Source: Atopomonas sediminilitoris
GTDB taxonomy: Bacteria > Pseudomonadota > Gammaproteobacteria > Pseudomonadales > Pseudomonadaceae
NCBI RefSeq assembly: GCF_022601735.1
Contig: NZ_JAKUMM010000001.1
Location: forward strand, 293,091-357,090
Length of the DNA stretch: 64,000 nucleotides
Direction of reading: 5' to 3'
Shown here: in pieces, positions 17,662 to 26,542 of the stretch
Position numbering within the stretch: the first letter of the stretch is position 1
How the letters are laid out: each line of letters begins with the position of its first letter
Program-made: the position numbers and the translations under genes
Notes under the pieces: model-generated
What the model was told of the DNA's origin: nothing
The model's database searches: none
The model's input: the letters and a program-made list of their open reading frames with translations, nothing else

Positions 17662-17669
17662 GGTGAACG

Positions 17670-18005
17670 CTAACCTTGGGCAAACACTTGGCTAACGGCG
17701 GCAAACTCTTGCTCAATCGCTTGCAGTAACAAGGGAGCCGGTTCCAGCTTAGCGGTGCGGCCGCACTCCTCGAGTTGCTTGCATAAACCGGCCAGTGCCA
17801 AAGCCCCCATATTGCTGCAACTGCCTTTAAAGCTATGCGCGGCATTGCGTACGTCTGGCGCTTGTTCCGTGGCAATGGCTTCGCGCAGCAGGCGAATCCG
17901 ATCTTGGGAGTCGGATAAAAAGGTTTCTACTAGCAACGGAAAATCGTCTTCCATTACTTCTTTAAGTGACGACAACACGCTCTGATCCAGCCGCGGTTCA
18001 CTCAT
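17670..18005 (-). CDS. hptB: Histidine phosphotransfer protein HptB
   Basis: HptB is a stand-alone Hpt protein that in Pseudomonas relays phosphate from hybrid kinases to the receiver of HsbR, linking them to biofilm/swimming choice. The 111-residue protein has the Hpt signature AAHSFKGSCSNMGA with the phospho-acceptor His near residue 56. The ATG at 18005 (MSEPRLDQSVLSSLKEVMED) has GGGAAG upstream. A longer frame reaching 18191 overlaps hsbR and is rejected. It is the last gene of an hsbA-hsbR-hptB set. The name rests on family and neighbourhood: Hpt next to a receiver-PP2C protein and a STAS protein is the known arrangement. Confidence 0.88.
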   Translation of the reverse strand: MSEPRLDQSVLSSLKEVMEDDFPLLVETFLSDSQDRIRLLREAIATEQAPDVRNAAHSFKGSCSNMGALALAGLCKQLEECGRTAKLEPAPLLLQAIEQEFAAVSQVFAQG

Positions 18006-18036
18006 GATTGACTGCTTCCCTTGCTTATTTGTTGTG

Positions 18037-19719
18037 TTAACGCTGCCAACGCACGCGCAAGAATAAACTGCCGTCGGCCTCATCGCGCCAGCATTCGTCG
18101 GCCAGCTCATTGAGCAGACGCAGACCTCGTCCGGCAAACGGGGTTCCGGCATTTGCCACGGCCATAGCCGCAGCCGGCAAGCCACCACCACTGTCGCTGA
18201 CCTGAATGGTCAAACAGCCTCCCTCGGCCTCCATGCGGTGGTCAAAATGCAAACGCACCCAGCCTTGCTCTAGCGCCTCAAGACGCTCCATGCGCTCACG
18301 GTAATAGGCGGCAAAACCATTGGCATCGGCCTTTAATGCCGAGTCCAACCCCAGCACCCCGTGCTCCAAAGCATTGGAGTAGACCTCCGTCAGCATGGTG
18401 TACAAGGTGCCCGCCAGCGGACGTAGCTCTTGCACCTCTAGTAACCACTGCATCAAAAACGGCAGTGGATTGAAGGCTTGTAGCGTGCTGGCACGAAAAT
18501 CAAAACCAGCCGACCAGTCCAACGGGCTTTGTCGCGTGCTGGCCGAAGCCGGCAAACTTTGCCACGGCAGAGACTCTTCTGGCACGACCGCCACTTCGAC
18601 CAGGCTCAAATCGTCTTGTTGCTCACCGGTGAAGTTACTCAGCGCGGCGCGCAGCTGGTCAAACAGATGCTCATGCGGGGCGTTTTTCAGCACATTGAGC
18701 AAGCGCTCTTCGCCAAACATCTCGCCAGCGGCATTCCCGCTTTCGGGCACGCCGTCGGACCACAGCAAGATGCGATCGCCCTCGGCAATATCAAACACCT
18801 CGCAATGATCGTTAAAGCTTTCTGGCTCCAGAATACCCAGCGGCAAGTTGCGCGATAACAAGGGCTGTTGCGAGCCATCTTTGCGGCACAGCACGCCAGC
18901 CGGCAGGCCACCGTTCCACACCTCTAACACGCGCTGGTGCAAATTAAGGTGGATCAAGGTCGCGCAACAGAAAACGCCGACCGGCAAGATGCGCTTGAGT
19001 TTTTGATTCATCTCGCGCAGCACATCGGCAATCGAAAAGCCTTTAGCGGTCATGCCGTAGAAGACTTCAGAGAGCGGCATCGCCCCTACCGCAGCCGGCA
19101 AGCCGTGACCGGTAAAGTCACCGAGCAAGATATTCATGCCACCCGATGGGGTAAACGCAGCCAACAACAAATCGCCGTTAAACAAAGCAAACGGCGATTG
19201 CAAATAGCGAATATTGGCCGCGCTCAAGCAGCCCGCATGGGCGATACGGTCAAACACGGCTTTGGCCACCCGCTGCTCAGACAGCAAGTGTTCATTGTGT
19301 TTGGCGATTAGGTTGCGCTGCTCCAGCACGGTGCTGTGCAAGCTGCGCATGCGCAGCATGGCGCCCAACTTGGCCTGCAGGATGACCTTGTTATAGGGCT
19401 TAGAGAGAAAATCATCGCCGCCGGCATCCAGCGCACGTACCAGTGCTTCTGTCTCGGTCAGTGAAGTGAGAAAGATCACCGGCACCAGCTCATCACCGGC
19501 CAAGGCTTTGATTTGCCGCGTGGCATCAAAGCCATCCATGACTGGCATCAACGCGTCCATCAACACCAGCTGCGGGCGCTCTTGGGCAAACAGCTCAACA
19601 GCTTCGGCCCCGTTTGCCGCAACGATGGCGCGATGCCCTTGTTTGGACACAATGGTCGACAGCAGCAGGCGGTCGGCGGCGTTGTCTTCGGCGATAAGAA
19701 CCGTGCAAGGCTCAGACAT
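18037..19719 (-). CDS. hsbR: Response regulator HsbR: receiver - PP2C phosphatase - anti-sigma kinase
   Basis: HsbR controls the phosphorylation state of the anti-sigma-factor antagonist HsbA and so influences FlgM/FliA and diguanylate cyclase activity. The 560-residue protein has an N-terminal receiver (E11-D12, phospho-acceptor D55 in LVLMDALMPVMDGF), a central SpoIIE-like PP2C domain (LGDFTGHGLPAAVGAMPLSE, RILLWSDGVPES, QQDDLSLVEV), and a C-terminal HATPase of the RsbW type (YTMLTEVYSNALEHGVLG, VSDSGGGLP). It lies 8 bases after hsbA and 31 before hptB. In P. aeruginosa these three genes lie away from the main fli cluster; here they sit between fliJ and fliK. Confidence 0.9.
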   Translation of the reverse strand: MSEPCTVLIAEDNAADRLLLSTIVSKQGHRAIVAANGAEAVELFAQERPQLVLMDALMPVMDGFDATRQIKALAGDELVPVIFLTSLTETEALVRALDAGGDDFLSKPYNKVILQAKLGAMLRMRSLHSTVLEQRNLIAKHNEHLLSEQRVAKAVFDRIAHAGCLSAANIRYLQSPFALFNGDLLLAAFTPSGGMNILLGDFTGHGLPAAVGAMPLSEVFYGMTAKGFSIADVLREMNQKLKRILPVGVFCCATLIHLNLHQRVLEVWNGGLPAGVLCRKDGSQQPLLSRNLPLGILEPESFNDHCEVFDIAEGDRILLWSDGVPESGNAAGEMFGEERLLNVLKNAPHEHLFDQLRAALSNFTGEQQDDLSLVEVAVVPEESLPWQSLPASASTRQSPLDWSAGFDFRASTLQAFNPLPFLMQWLLEVQELRPLAGTLYTMLTEVYSNALEHGVLGLDSALKADANGFAAYYRERMERLEALEQGWVRLHFDHRMEAEGGCLTIQVSDSGGGLPAAAMAVANAGTPFAGRGLRLLNELADECWRDEADGSLFLRVRWQR

Positions 19720-19727
19720 AACAGGGC

Positions 19728-20033
19728 TTAGCTGATCTGAAACAGCTGCTCAAAATTCGAGATCGACAAAATTTTGCGCACGTCACTGTTGCAATGCACT
19801 AAGCGAATTCGCGCATTGTCACCACCGGCGTGATCGCGCAGCAGCAGCAACATGCCCAACGCTGAGCTATCGAGATAGGTTGCGCCTTTCATGTCCACCA
19901 CATAGGTTTTCGGCGTAACCGCGACTTTCTCATAAGCATCGCGAAACTCTTGATGCGCGCCAAAATCAAAGCGCCCCTGAATGCTGATGGTCAATTCGTG
20001 GCCATCGGAAGAGGCGACTGACGAGATGGGCAT
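19728..20033 (-). CDS. hsbA: Anti-sigma factor antagonist HsbA (STAS domain)
   Basis: HsbA is a STAS protein whose phosphorylation by HsbR decides whether it binds the anti-sigma factor FlgM or a diguanylate cyclase (known for P. aeruginosa). The 101-residue protein is a single STAS domain: ELTISIQGRFDFGAHQEF at the start, and VVDMKGATYLDSSALGMLLL with the conserved DSS in which the Ser is phosphorylated. GAGG precedes the ATG. First gene of the hsbA-hsbR-hptB set; the 130 bases before it contain no sigma54 or sigma28 element that I can defend, so its promoter is unidentified. Confidence 0.88.
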   Translation of the reverse strand: MPISSVASSDGHELTISIQGRFDFGAHQEFRDAYEKVAVTPKTYVVDMKGATYLDSSALGMLLLLRDHAGGDNARIRLVHCNSDVRKILSISNFEQLFQIS

Positions 20034-20163
20034 AGTGTTTCCTCAACGTTTTTTATTATTACCGATAATGAAGTGCGACAGAGGAGTCGTCCTGAATCAC
20101 TGCGTACCTCTTAAATAACAGATTTAGCAGGCCGCAGGCGAACAAACAACTTTTACCCGCTTT

Positions 20164-20613
20164 TTAAGGCTGACGACGCCAGTGGCTGCGAGCCACTAAC
20201 TCATCCAACTGTTTTTGCTCAGCCCGCGCACCGCGATGAATTGCCTCAGCGCGGTAGCGCTCGATCACTTTGCGCAGCGCCTCTAAGCGGCCTTGCCGAG
20301 CACGCCACTGCAAGGCCGCTCGCTCTTGCTGATGGCGGCGCATTTGCACCGCTTGCTGCTGCTGACCAATGGCCGTATCCAACTGCGCTAAAAAGCGTTG
20401 ATAACGCTGAATCCAGTCTGCGGTCACCCCTTGCCGCCCCATGCTCAGCCACTGCTGTTGATACTCACCACGGTAACGCTCTAACTCTTCGAGTTTGCTC
20501 ACCGCGCCTTGCAGCTGCTGCTGGCATTGCCCCAGCACCCGCGCGGCCTCACGCTCGGCTTTCTCGGCCAAGGCGATGGCAGGTTGCAAGCGCTGAATAC
20601 GGGCATCGGCCAT
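20164..20613 (-). CDS. fliJ: Flagellar export chaperone FliJ
   Basis: FliJ is a small coiled-coil protein that links the FliI ATPase to FlhA. The 149-residue protein is almost entirely charged helix, rich in Gln, Arg and Glu (for example RLQPAIALAEKAEREAARVL), as expected. It starts 5 bases after the fliI stop and closes the fliEFGHIJ operon. Sequence conservation in FliJ is low, so position carries part of the call. Confidence 0.9.
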   Translation of the reverse strand: MADARIQRLQPAIALAEKAEREAARVLGQCQQQLQGAVSKLEELERYRGEYQQQWLSMGRQGVTADWIQRYQRFLAQLDTAIGQQQQAVQMRRHQQERAALQWRARQGRLEALRKVIERYRAEAIHRGARAEQKQLDELVARSHWRRQP

Positions 20614-20618
20614 ATTCG

Positions 20619-21986
20619 TTAACCGTGATTAGGGTTATTGGTCGCGGCAAAGATCAGCGGCAACGGGGCCACACTGTCGGCGAAGGTTTGGCGCTCGTCC
20701 AAAGCTTGATGCAGATACAGCTTCATCGCGCCTTGGCGGGTAATGGCCAAGTCGGTTTCCGGATCACCGCCGGGCACATAGGCGCCCACGCTGATCAAGT
20801 CGCGGCTTTGCTGATAGCGCGACCACATTTGTTTGAAGCGTTGCGCTTGCTTGAGGTGCTGCGGATCAACAATTTGCGACATCGCACGGCTAATCGAGGC
20901 TTCGATATCAATCGCCGGATAGTGCCCCTCCTCGGCTAAGCGCCGAGACAAGACAAAGTGGCCATCCAAAATCGCGCGCGTGGCATCGGCAATCGGGTCT
21001 TGTTGATCGTCACCCTCCGACAGCACGGTGTAGAAGGCGGAAATCGAGCCGCCGCCGGCCGCGCCATTACCGGCGCGCTCAACCAATTGTGGAATCTTGG
21101 CAAACACCGACGGTGGATAACCCTTGGTCGCCGGTGGCTCACCAATCGCCAAGGCAATTTCCCGCTGCGCTTGAGCAAAACGCGTGAGCGAATCCATCAG
21201 CAGCAACACGTTTTTACCCTGATCACGAAAGTACTCAGCCACGCGCGTGCAGTAGGTCGCTGCGCGCAAGCGCATCAACGGGGCATCATCGGCCGGCGAC
21301 GCCACCACCACCGCCCGCGCCAAGCCTTCGGCGCCTAGGGTGTGCTCAATAAACTCTTTAACTTCGCGGCCACGCTCACCGATCAGACCGACGACGATCA
21401 CTTCGGCTTCGGTAAAGCGCGTCATCATGCCCAGCAACACGCTCTTACCAACGCCTGAGCCTGCAAACAGGCCAATGCGCTGGCCACGCCCGACCGTCAA
21501 TAAACCGTTGATGGCGCGAATACCAACATCCAACGGCTCGTGAATGGGTTGTCGCGCCAGCGGGTTAATGAGGGGCGCCTCAAGGCTCAGCCAGTCTTCG
21601 GCGGCAAAAGCGGGCAAACCATCTAATGGCCGACCCGCGCCGTCCAGCACGCGACCCAGCATGGCGCTGCCCATGGGCAAACGTCCGGCATCGGGTAAGG
21701 GCACCACCCGAGCGCCCGGCGCAATTCCGGCTAGCGAGCCCACGGGCATCAAATACAGCTTATCGCCAGAAAAGCCCATGACCTCGGCCTCGACCTGCGC
21801 GCTGGCGGTACTGTCATCGCTGATCACCTGACAGCGGCTGCCTACCGAGGCACGCAGCCCTTCGGCCTCCAAGGTTAAGCCCACCATACGAATCAAGCGC
21901 CCCTCAACAGCGGGCCGCTCACTCAGCGTGGTGGCGCCGTCGTAGCCGCTCAGGCGCTTGGCAAAACTGGTGCGGGTGATTTTCAT
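20619..21986 (-). CDS. fliI: Flagellum-specific ATPase FliI
   Basis: FliI is the hexameric ATPase of the flagellar export apparatus. The 455-residue protein has a beta-barrel N-terminal domain and an F1-type catalytic domain with Walker A AGSGVGKS (about residues 175-182), the [18 protein letters not shown] segment with the catalytic Glu, and Walker B-like [20 protein letters not shown]. The C terminus is as expected for the family. The ATG overlaps the fliH stop (ATGA). Confidence 0.97.
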   Translation of the reverse strand: MKITRTSFAKRLSGYDGATTLSERPAVEGRLIRMVGLTLEAEGLRASVGSRCQVISDDSTASAQVEAEVMGFSGDKLYLMPVGSLAGIAPGARVVPLPDAGRLPMGSAMLGRVLDGAGRPLDGLPAFAAEDWLSLEAPLINPLARQPIHEPLDVGIRAINGLLTVGRGQRIGLFAGSGVGKSVLLGMMTRFTEAEVIVVGLIGERGREVKEFIEHTLGAEGLARAVVVASPADDAPLMRLRAATYCTRVAEYFRDQGKNVLLLMDSLTRFAQAQREIALAIGEPPATKGYPPSVFAKIPQLVERAGNGAAGGGSISAFYTVLSEGDDQQDPIADATRAILDGHFVLSRRLAEEGHYPAIDIEASISRAMSQIVDPQHLKQAQRFKQMWSRYQQSRDLISVGAYVPGGDPETDLAITRQGAMKLYLHQALDERQTFADSVAPLPLIFAATNNPNHG

Positions 21987-23296
21987 GCGGGCTTGTCGGC
22001 ATCGTCAGCCATGTTATCGGCCGCCGACTCAGGCTCATCGCCAGAAGCAGGGCGCTGCTCGCGCATGGCTTGGGCTAAGCCCTCAGCTTGTTCGTTCCAC
22101 TCATCTTCTGGAGCCGCCGAAGGCTCAGCCGCTAACTGAGCAGCATCACCCTCCGCTGTCACCGTCGGATCAGGTTCTGCCAACTCACTCGCTGGACTGT
22201 CAACTGGCGGGTCGATATCGGGCTGTTCAGGCGCAAACGGCGCTTCGGCAGAGTCACTGGCTCCATGACCCTCTGCAACGGGTTCTTCTGCCGCCACGTC
22301 AGCCGCAGGTGGGTCAGAGTCAGTCACCGCCGAATCAGGGCTTGGCGGCTCGGGATGATCACTAGCCGCTACTTCAGTGGCTTCCTCAGCGGCTTGCTCA
22401 GCCTCTGTCTCTGTCTCTGTCTCTGCCTCTAACTCTGCCTCAGGCGCTTGCGTTGTGTTGGCCTCAGGCTCATCCGGCAGTTCTACCGGCGGCAAATCCT
22501 CTAAATCGATGGTTTGATCCGCTTCGGCGGGGTGCGCGCTTTGCACTTGCGCCTGCTCTTCAAGCTGCTTGAGCACTTGCTGCAAGCGCGTATCAAGGCT
22601 GGCGTCGATCAAGCTATGTCCGGCTTCAATGCGACAACCGCCGGCGAGCAAGCTGTCATCTTCGTGGATTTTCCAGTCGCCTTCATGACGCAGGCGCAGC
22701 GCTTTGACGCGCTCTAAATCTTGCGGATGCAGATAAATACGGATGCGTTCTGCACCCAAGGGCAACAGCTTTAACGCATCACGCAAAACGTGTTCGATCT
22801 GACTAGAGTCGAGGCTTAACTCACGGCGGATCACGCCTTCGCTGACTTGCTGTACCAAGTGCAGCATGGCCGCTTCGATGGCTTGATCTTGTTCAGCCAG
22901 CGGCTCAAGCAATTGCTGCAAGATCAAATCCAGACGCTGGGCATACTCCGCCTGCTGCTGACGCGTCTCTTGTTCGGCACGCGCCAAACCGGCGGCGTAG
23001 CCTTCGGTCTCACCGGCGTTGTAGCCCTCGTCGTAGGCTTCCTGCGAGATAGCTTCGAGCTGTTCCAGTGTCAGCGGTTGTACGCTGTCTTCATCCAGCG
23101 TCTCGCCCACCGGCTCAGCGGGCTTAGCTTTGGCGTCAACTTGCTCCGCGCCCTCCGCTGCCTCATCCGCTGATTCGGCGTCAGCCTTGGGCTTAACCAC
23201 CACATGCGCTGAGCCTTCGTCGAAACTGGGTAAGTCCCAACGCCCGAATGCGCTAACGTCTTCACCGCGCAACAACTCGGAGCTTTGCTTGGCCAT
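21983..23296 (-). CDS. fliH: Flagellar assembly protein FliH with a long acidic C-terminal extension
   Basis: FliH is the stator-like regulator that binds FliI and docks it at the C-ring. Residues 1-250 look like an ordinary FliH: N-terminal [12 protein letters not shown] (the conserved C-ring-binding Trp region), Gly-spaced helix [19 protein letters not shown] at about 87-105, and the C-terminal domain with [19 protein letters not shown] and [14 protein letters not shown]. After residue 250 the protein continues for about 187 residues of Glu/Ala/Pro/Asp-rich, low-complexity sequence with no recognisable fold. This makes it 437 residues, whereas the core is about 250. The frame is intact, codon use looks similar, and the stop overlaps the fliI ATG, so the tail is part of the gene. 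Confidence 0.93.
   Translation of the reverse strand: MAKQSSELLRGEDVSAFGRWDLPSFDEGSAHVVVKPKADAESADEAAEGAEQVDAKAKPAEPVGETLDEDSVQPLTLEQLEAISQEAYDEGYNAGETEGYAAGLARAEQETRQQQAEYAQRLDLILQQLLEPLAEQDQAIEAAMLHLVQQVSEGVIRRELSLDSSQIEHVLRDALKLLPLGAERIRIYLHPQDLERVKALRLRHEGDWKIHEDDSLLAGGCRIEAGHSLIDASLDTRLQQVLKQLEEQAQVQSAHPAEADQTIDLEDLPPVELPDEPEANTTQAPEAELEAETETETEAEQAAEEATEVAASDHPEPPSPDSAVTDSDPPAADVAAEEPVAEGHGASDSAEAPFAPEQPDIDPPVDSPASELAEPDPTVTAEGDAAQLAAEPSAAPEDEWNEQAEGLAQAMREQRPASGDEPESAADNMADDADKPA
22403..22426 (-). repeat. Hexanucleotide microsatellite inside fliH tail
   Basis: Three perfect CTCTGT units and a fourth imperfect one occur in tandem on the plus strand. They encode alternating Glu-Thr on the minus strand. 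A 6-base unit keeps the reading frame if copy number changes, so it could vary tail length but not switch the gene off. Confidence 0.8.
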
Positions 23297-23299
23297 GGC

Positions 23300-24322
23300 T
23301 TAGATCATCTCCTCGCCACCCTTACCGCCAAGGACAATCTCACCGGATTCGGCCATGCGCCGCGCAATGGTGAGAATCTCTTTCTGCGCCCCTTCCACTT
23401 CACTGAGTTTGACCGGCCCTTTGGCTTCTAGATCATCACGCAGCAATTCGGCAGCGCGCTTGGACATATTCTTGAAGATTTTTTCTTTGATCGACTCGTC
23501 CGCGCCTTTGAGCGCCAACACCAAAATATCCGACGACACTTCGCGCATCAGCGCTTGAATGCCACGGTCGTCGACATCGGCCAAGTTGTCGAAGACGAAC
23601 ATCAAATCTTCGATCTGCCCCGAGAGGTCTTCGTCCACTTCGCGGATCGAGTCCATCAACGGGCCTTCCACCGCGCTGTCGAGGTAGTTCATGATGTCGG
23701 CCGCGCGCTTAACGCCGCCCATGTTGGTGCGCGTGGAGCTGGAATTGCCGGAGAACTGTTTCTCCAGAATCAGGTTCAATTCTTTCAACGCTGCCGGCTG
23801 CACAGTGGTCAAGGCCGATACCCGCAGCACGATGTCGAGGCGCACTTTGGGGTCAAATTGGCTGAGAATTTCGGCCGCTTGGTCCGGGTCCAAATAGGCC
23901 ACCACGATGGCTTGAATTTGCGGATGCTCAAAGCGAATCACATCCGCCACCGCGCGCGGCTCCATCCACTTGAGGCTATCAAGCCCCGTGGTTGAGCCAC
24001 CGAGCAAGATACGGTCGATCAGGTTGTTGGCTTTGTCTTCACCCAAGGCTTGGGTCAGCATGTTGCGAATGTAGCCGTCCGCACCGATGCCGAGGCTGGT
24101 TTGTCCGCCGACCACATCGACGAACTCGGCCATCACCTCTTCCACTTGTTCTTTGTGGATGTTGGTCATGTGCGACATCGCCACGCCCACTTTTTGTACT
24201 TCTTTGGGGCCCATATGACGCAACACTTGCGCGGCGTCGGTTTCACCCAAGGAGAGCAGCAATACGGCCGCTTTCTCAACGCGACTCATTTTGGCTACGG
24301 TCTTGCCGGCTTGTTCACTCAT
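23300..24322 (-). CDS. fliG: Flagellar motor switch protein FliG
   Basis: FliG is the upper C-ring protein that couples stator torque to rotation. The 340-residue protein has all three FliG domains: the N-terminal FliF-binding domain (KAAVLLLSLGETDAAQVLRHM), the middle domain with the EHPQ motif (RFEHPQIQAIVVAYL), and the C-terminal charged torque helix (LVLALKGADESIKEKIFKNM, then KRAAELLRDDLEAKGPVKLS). It overlaps the fliF stop by 8 bases and is followed by fliH after 3 bases. Confidence 0.98.
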   Translation of the reverse strand: MSEQAGKTVAKMSRVEKAAVLLLSLGETDAAQVLRHMGPKEVQKVGVAMSHMTNIHKEQVEEVMAEFVDVVGGQTSLGIGADGYIRNMLTQALGEDKANNLIDRILLGGSTTGLDSLKWMEPRAVADVIRFEHPQIQAIVVAYLDPDQAAEILSQFDPKVRLDIVLRVSALTTVQPAALKELNLILEKQFSGNSSSTRTNMGGVKRAADIMNYLDSAVEGPLMDSIREVDEDLSGQIEDLMFVFDNLADVDDRGIQALMREVSSDILVLALKGADESIKEKIFKNMSKRAAELLRDDLEAKGPVKLSEVEGAQKEILTIARRMAESGEIVLGGKGGEEMI

Positions 24323-26060
24323 CGGCGTTAATCCACTCTTTTACGACTTGTGCCACCCGGCCCGGATCTTCTGCGACCAGGCCCTTGATGGCATTTAACT
24401 GCGCGTCATACCCCTCAGTGGGGCTGGGCAGCATGATGGCATCACGACCACCAATGCTGACGCGGTCATCGGCCAAATCCCCCGACAAACCGGCCATATC
24501 CCCCAAGTTCACGTCATCACCATGGCCACCATGACCACCTGCACCGCCTTTACCACCATGAATGATGTTGTGGAACACCGGGCGCAACACGGCGTACACC
24601 AGCACCAGAATCAAGATAATGCCCAGCAGTTGCTTGATGATGTCCCAGAACCATGGCTGCTGCCAGAACGGGAACACCCCTTCGTCGACTTCTTCAGGCA
24701 CCACAAAGGGCGTGTTGATCACGCTGACACTGTCGCCACGACTGGCGTTAAAGCCCACGGCATCCTGCACCAGACGGGTAAAGCGTGCTAAGTCGGCAGT
24801 CTTCCACGGCACGCGGGTGACTTCACCGGTCTCGGCATTGACCTTGACCTGATCATCCACCACCACCGCGACCGACAAGCGGGTAACGCGACCTTGCTGC
24901 TGCTTGGTGTAGCTGATGGAGCGGTCAAGTTCGTAGTTGCGCGTTGCTTGGGCACGGGTATCTGATGGCGGCGGCAACTGCACCGGCTCGCCGGTTACAG
25001 GATCAATCGGCGCAGGTGCGGCGGCGGCCCCTTCGGCGGTTTCCGGCACTTGCGATGCACCCGGCGGCTGATTCGACAAAGCGCCGGGGATGCCCTGCAC
25101 TGGGTCGCTACTCTTACGTTTTTCTTGCAAAGTTTGTTCGCTACGCAACGCCGGCTGATCGGGGTTGTACAGTTCAGAGGTGGACTCAACCGCATTGAAG
25201 TCCACATCGGCAGACACTTCAGCCTTGTAGCGGTCATCACCCAACACCGGATTCAAGATGCCTTGCACACGTTGCGTGAGCATGCTTTCGATTCGACGGC
25301 TGTAGTCATACTGGCGCGACGCCACGGTCAAGCCCGATAAGTCTTCTTGATCGGAGAGCAAGTTGCCCTTCTGATCGACCACTGACACTTGGCCCTTGTC
25401 CAACTCCGGCACGCTATTAGCAACCAAGTTAATGATGGCGCTGACTTGCCCCGGCTCTAATGTGCGTCCCGGATACATATCCACCAACACCGAGGCGCTG
25501 GGCTTGCGGTTATCGCGCACGAAGACCGAGCTTTTCGGGATTGCCAAGTGCACCCGCGATGACTTCACCCCCATCAAACCACTGATGGTGCGCGCCAACT
25601 CGCCTTCAAGGCTGCGGCGCATGCGCTGGCCTTCCATAAACTGGCTGGTGCCCAGCGGTTGATCACGATCCATGGCTTCATAGCCGACCAAGCCGTCTTG
25701 CGGCTTAACGCCGGCTTGCGCCAGTTTCATTTGCGCGCGCGAATATTCACTGGATTTGACCATTACTACACCGGTATCCGGATTCATCCGAAAGCCGATG
25801 TCGGCAGCGGTTAGCACCTCAATTAATTCGGCGCTGTCCACCCCGGCCAAGCTGCCGGACAAGGGGCGATAATCAGGCTGCTGCGACCACAGCACCACGG
25901 CAAAGCCGACCGCTACGCTGGCCGCCAAGCCGACCATCAGGCCCAACTGGCGCAGCAAGCTCATCTCGGAGAGATTTTCTAAGAAGGTCAAACCAAACAG
26001 CGGTTTGCTTTCTAGCTCAGCGGGAACAACGGCTGCAGGATTATCTGTCGCGGTGGCCAT
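24315..26060 (-). CDS. fliF: Flagellar MS-ring protein FliF
   Basis: FliF assembles the MS ring, the base for the rod, C-ring and export gate. The 581-residue protein has a first membrane helix at about residues 37-58, two periplasmic ring-building motifs (GLVGYEAMDRDQPLGTSQFM, RTISGLMGVKSSRVHLAIP), a hydrophilic middle, a second membrane helix near residues 470-490 (IIKQLLGIILILVLVYAVL) and a FliG-binding C-terminal tail (DPGRVAQVVKEWINADE). A Gly/His-rich stretch (GGKGGAGGHGGHGDD) follows the second helix. It lies 17 bases after fliE. Confidence 0.98.
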   Translation of the reverse strand: MATATDNPAAVVPAELESKPLFGLTFLENLSEMSLLRQLGLMVGLAASVAVGFAVVLWSQQPDYRPLSGSLAGVDSAELIEVLTAADIGFRMNPDTGVVMVKSSEYSRAQMKLAQAGVKPQDGLVGYEAMDRDQPLGTSQFMEGQRMRRSLEGELARTISGLMGVKSSRVHLAIPKSSVFVRDNRKPSASVLVDMYPGRTLEPGQVSAIINLVANSVPELDKGQVSVVDQKGNLLSDQEDLSGLTVASRQYDYSRRIESMLTQRVQGILNPVLGDDRYKAEVSADVDFNAVESTSELYNPDQPALRSEQTLQEKRKSSDPVQGIPGALSNQPPGASQVPETAEGAAAAPAPIDPVTGEPVQLPPPSDTRAQATRNYELDRSISYTKQQQGRVTRLSVAVVVDDQVKVNAETGEVTRVPWKTADLARFTRLVQDAVGFNASRGDSVSVINTPFVVPEEVDEGVFPFWQQPWFWDIIKQLLGIILILVLVYAVLRPVFHNIIHGGKGGAGGHGGHGDDVNLGDMAGLSGDLADDRVSIGGRDAIMLPSPTEGYDAQLNAIKGLVAEDPGRVAQVVKEWINADE

Positions 26061-26077
26061 TTAGTGATTACTCCGCA

Positions 26078-26413
26078 TCAGATGGGCATTTTCATGATGT
26101 CTTCATAGGCGGCAACCAGCTTGTTGCGCACCTGCGTCATGGCCTGAAACGACACACTGGCCTTTTGCGACGCCACCATCACTTCGGTCAAATCAATGCT
26201 CTTGTCGCCCATCTCAAACACCGTGGCCATTTGGCTGGCCGCTTGCTGGGTGTCATTCACCTTATTGACGGCTTGGCTGAGCATGTCAGAAAAGCTCGGG
26301 CCGCCTTCTTGCAGTTTAGCGGCATCGGCTGGCGCTGATGGCTTGGCCATGGCATCCATTTGCATGGCGCGCATTTCCAGCATCAGTCTGTTGAACTGTA
26401 CACCCTGGCTCAT
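26078..26413 (-). CDS. fliE: Flagellar MS-ring/rod adaptor FliE
   Basis: FliE is the first rod-side protein exported and joins the rod to the MS ring. The 111-residue protein ends with the conserved [27 protein letters not shown] and has [20 protein letters not shown] in the middle. The ATG at 26413 ([19 protein letters not shown]) has a strong GGAGGA 6 bases upstream. The frame extends to 26431 without support. It heads fliEFGHIJ and has a near-consensus sigma54 promoter. Confidence 0.96.
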   Translation of the reverse strand: MSQGVQFNRLMLEMRAMQMDAMAKPSAPADAAKLQEGGPSFSDMLSQAVNKVNDTQQAASQMATVFEMGDKSIDLTEVMVASQKASVSFQAMTQVRNKLVAAYEDIMKMPI

Positions 26414-26468
26414 GCTTGATCCTCCGACCACGTTTTTTTGACGCGAAGTGGTTTAGTCATAAGGACTT

Positions 26469-26484
26469 TGCAAGTGCAGTGCCA
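26469..26484 (-). promoter_or_regulatory. Sigma54 -24/-12 promoter of fliEFGHIJ
   Basis: The minus strand reads TGGCACTGCACTTGCA, with GG and GC 10 bases apart and near-consensus halves. It lies 56 bases upstream of the fliE ATG, between the fleR terminator and fliE. Confidence 0.88.
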
Positions 26485-26493
26485 ACCCATAAC

Positions 26494-26517
26494 GCAAAAC
26501 CAGCGCCGAAGCGCTGG
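26494..26517 (-). terminator. Intrinsic terminator of fleSR
   Basis: On the minus strand CCAGCGC, loop TTCG, GCGCTGG is followed directly by TTTTGCG. It is a 7-base-pair GC-rich stem with a UUCG tetraloop and short U run, 26 bases past the fleR stop. It insulates fleSR from the fliE promoter. Confidence 0.88.
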
Positions 26518-26542
26518 TGGTTAACGAACGGCACCGCTGGGG

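Noticed and set aside
20034..20163. ACCGATAA near 20071 as a sigma28 -10 box for a plus-strand transcript
   Set aside because: No TAAA at the required spacing and no plus-strand gene follows it.
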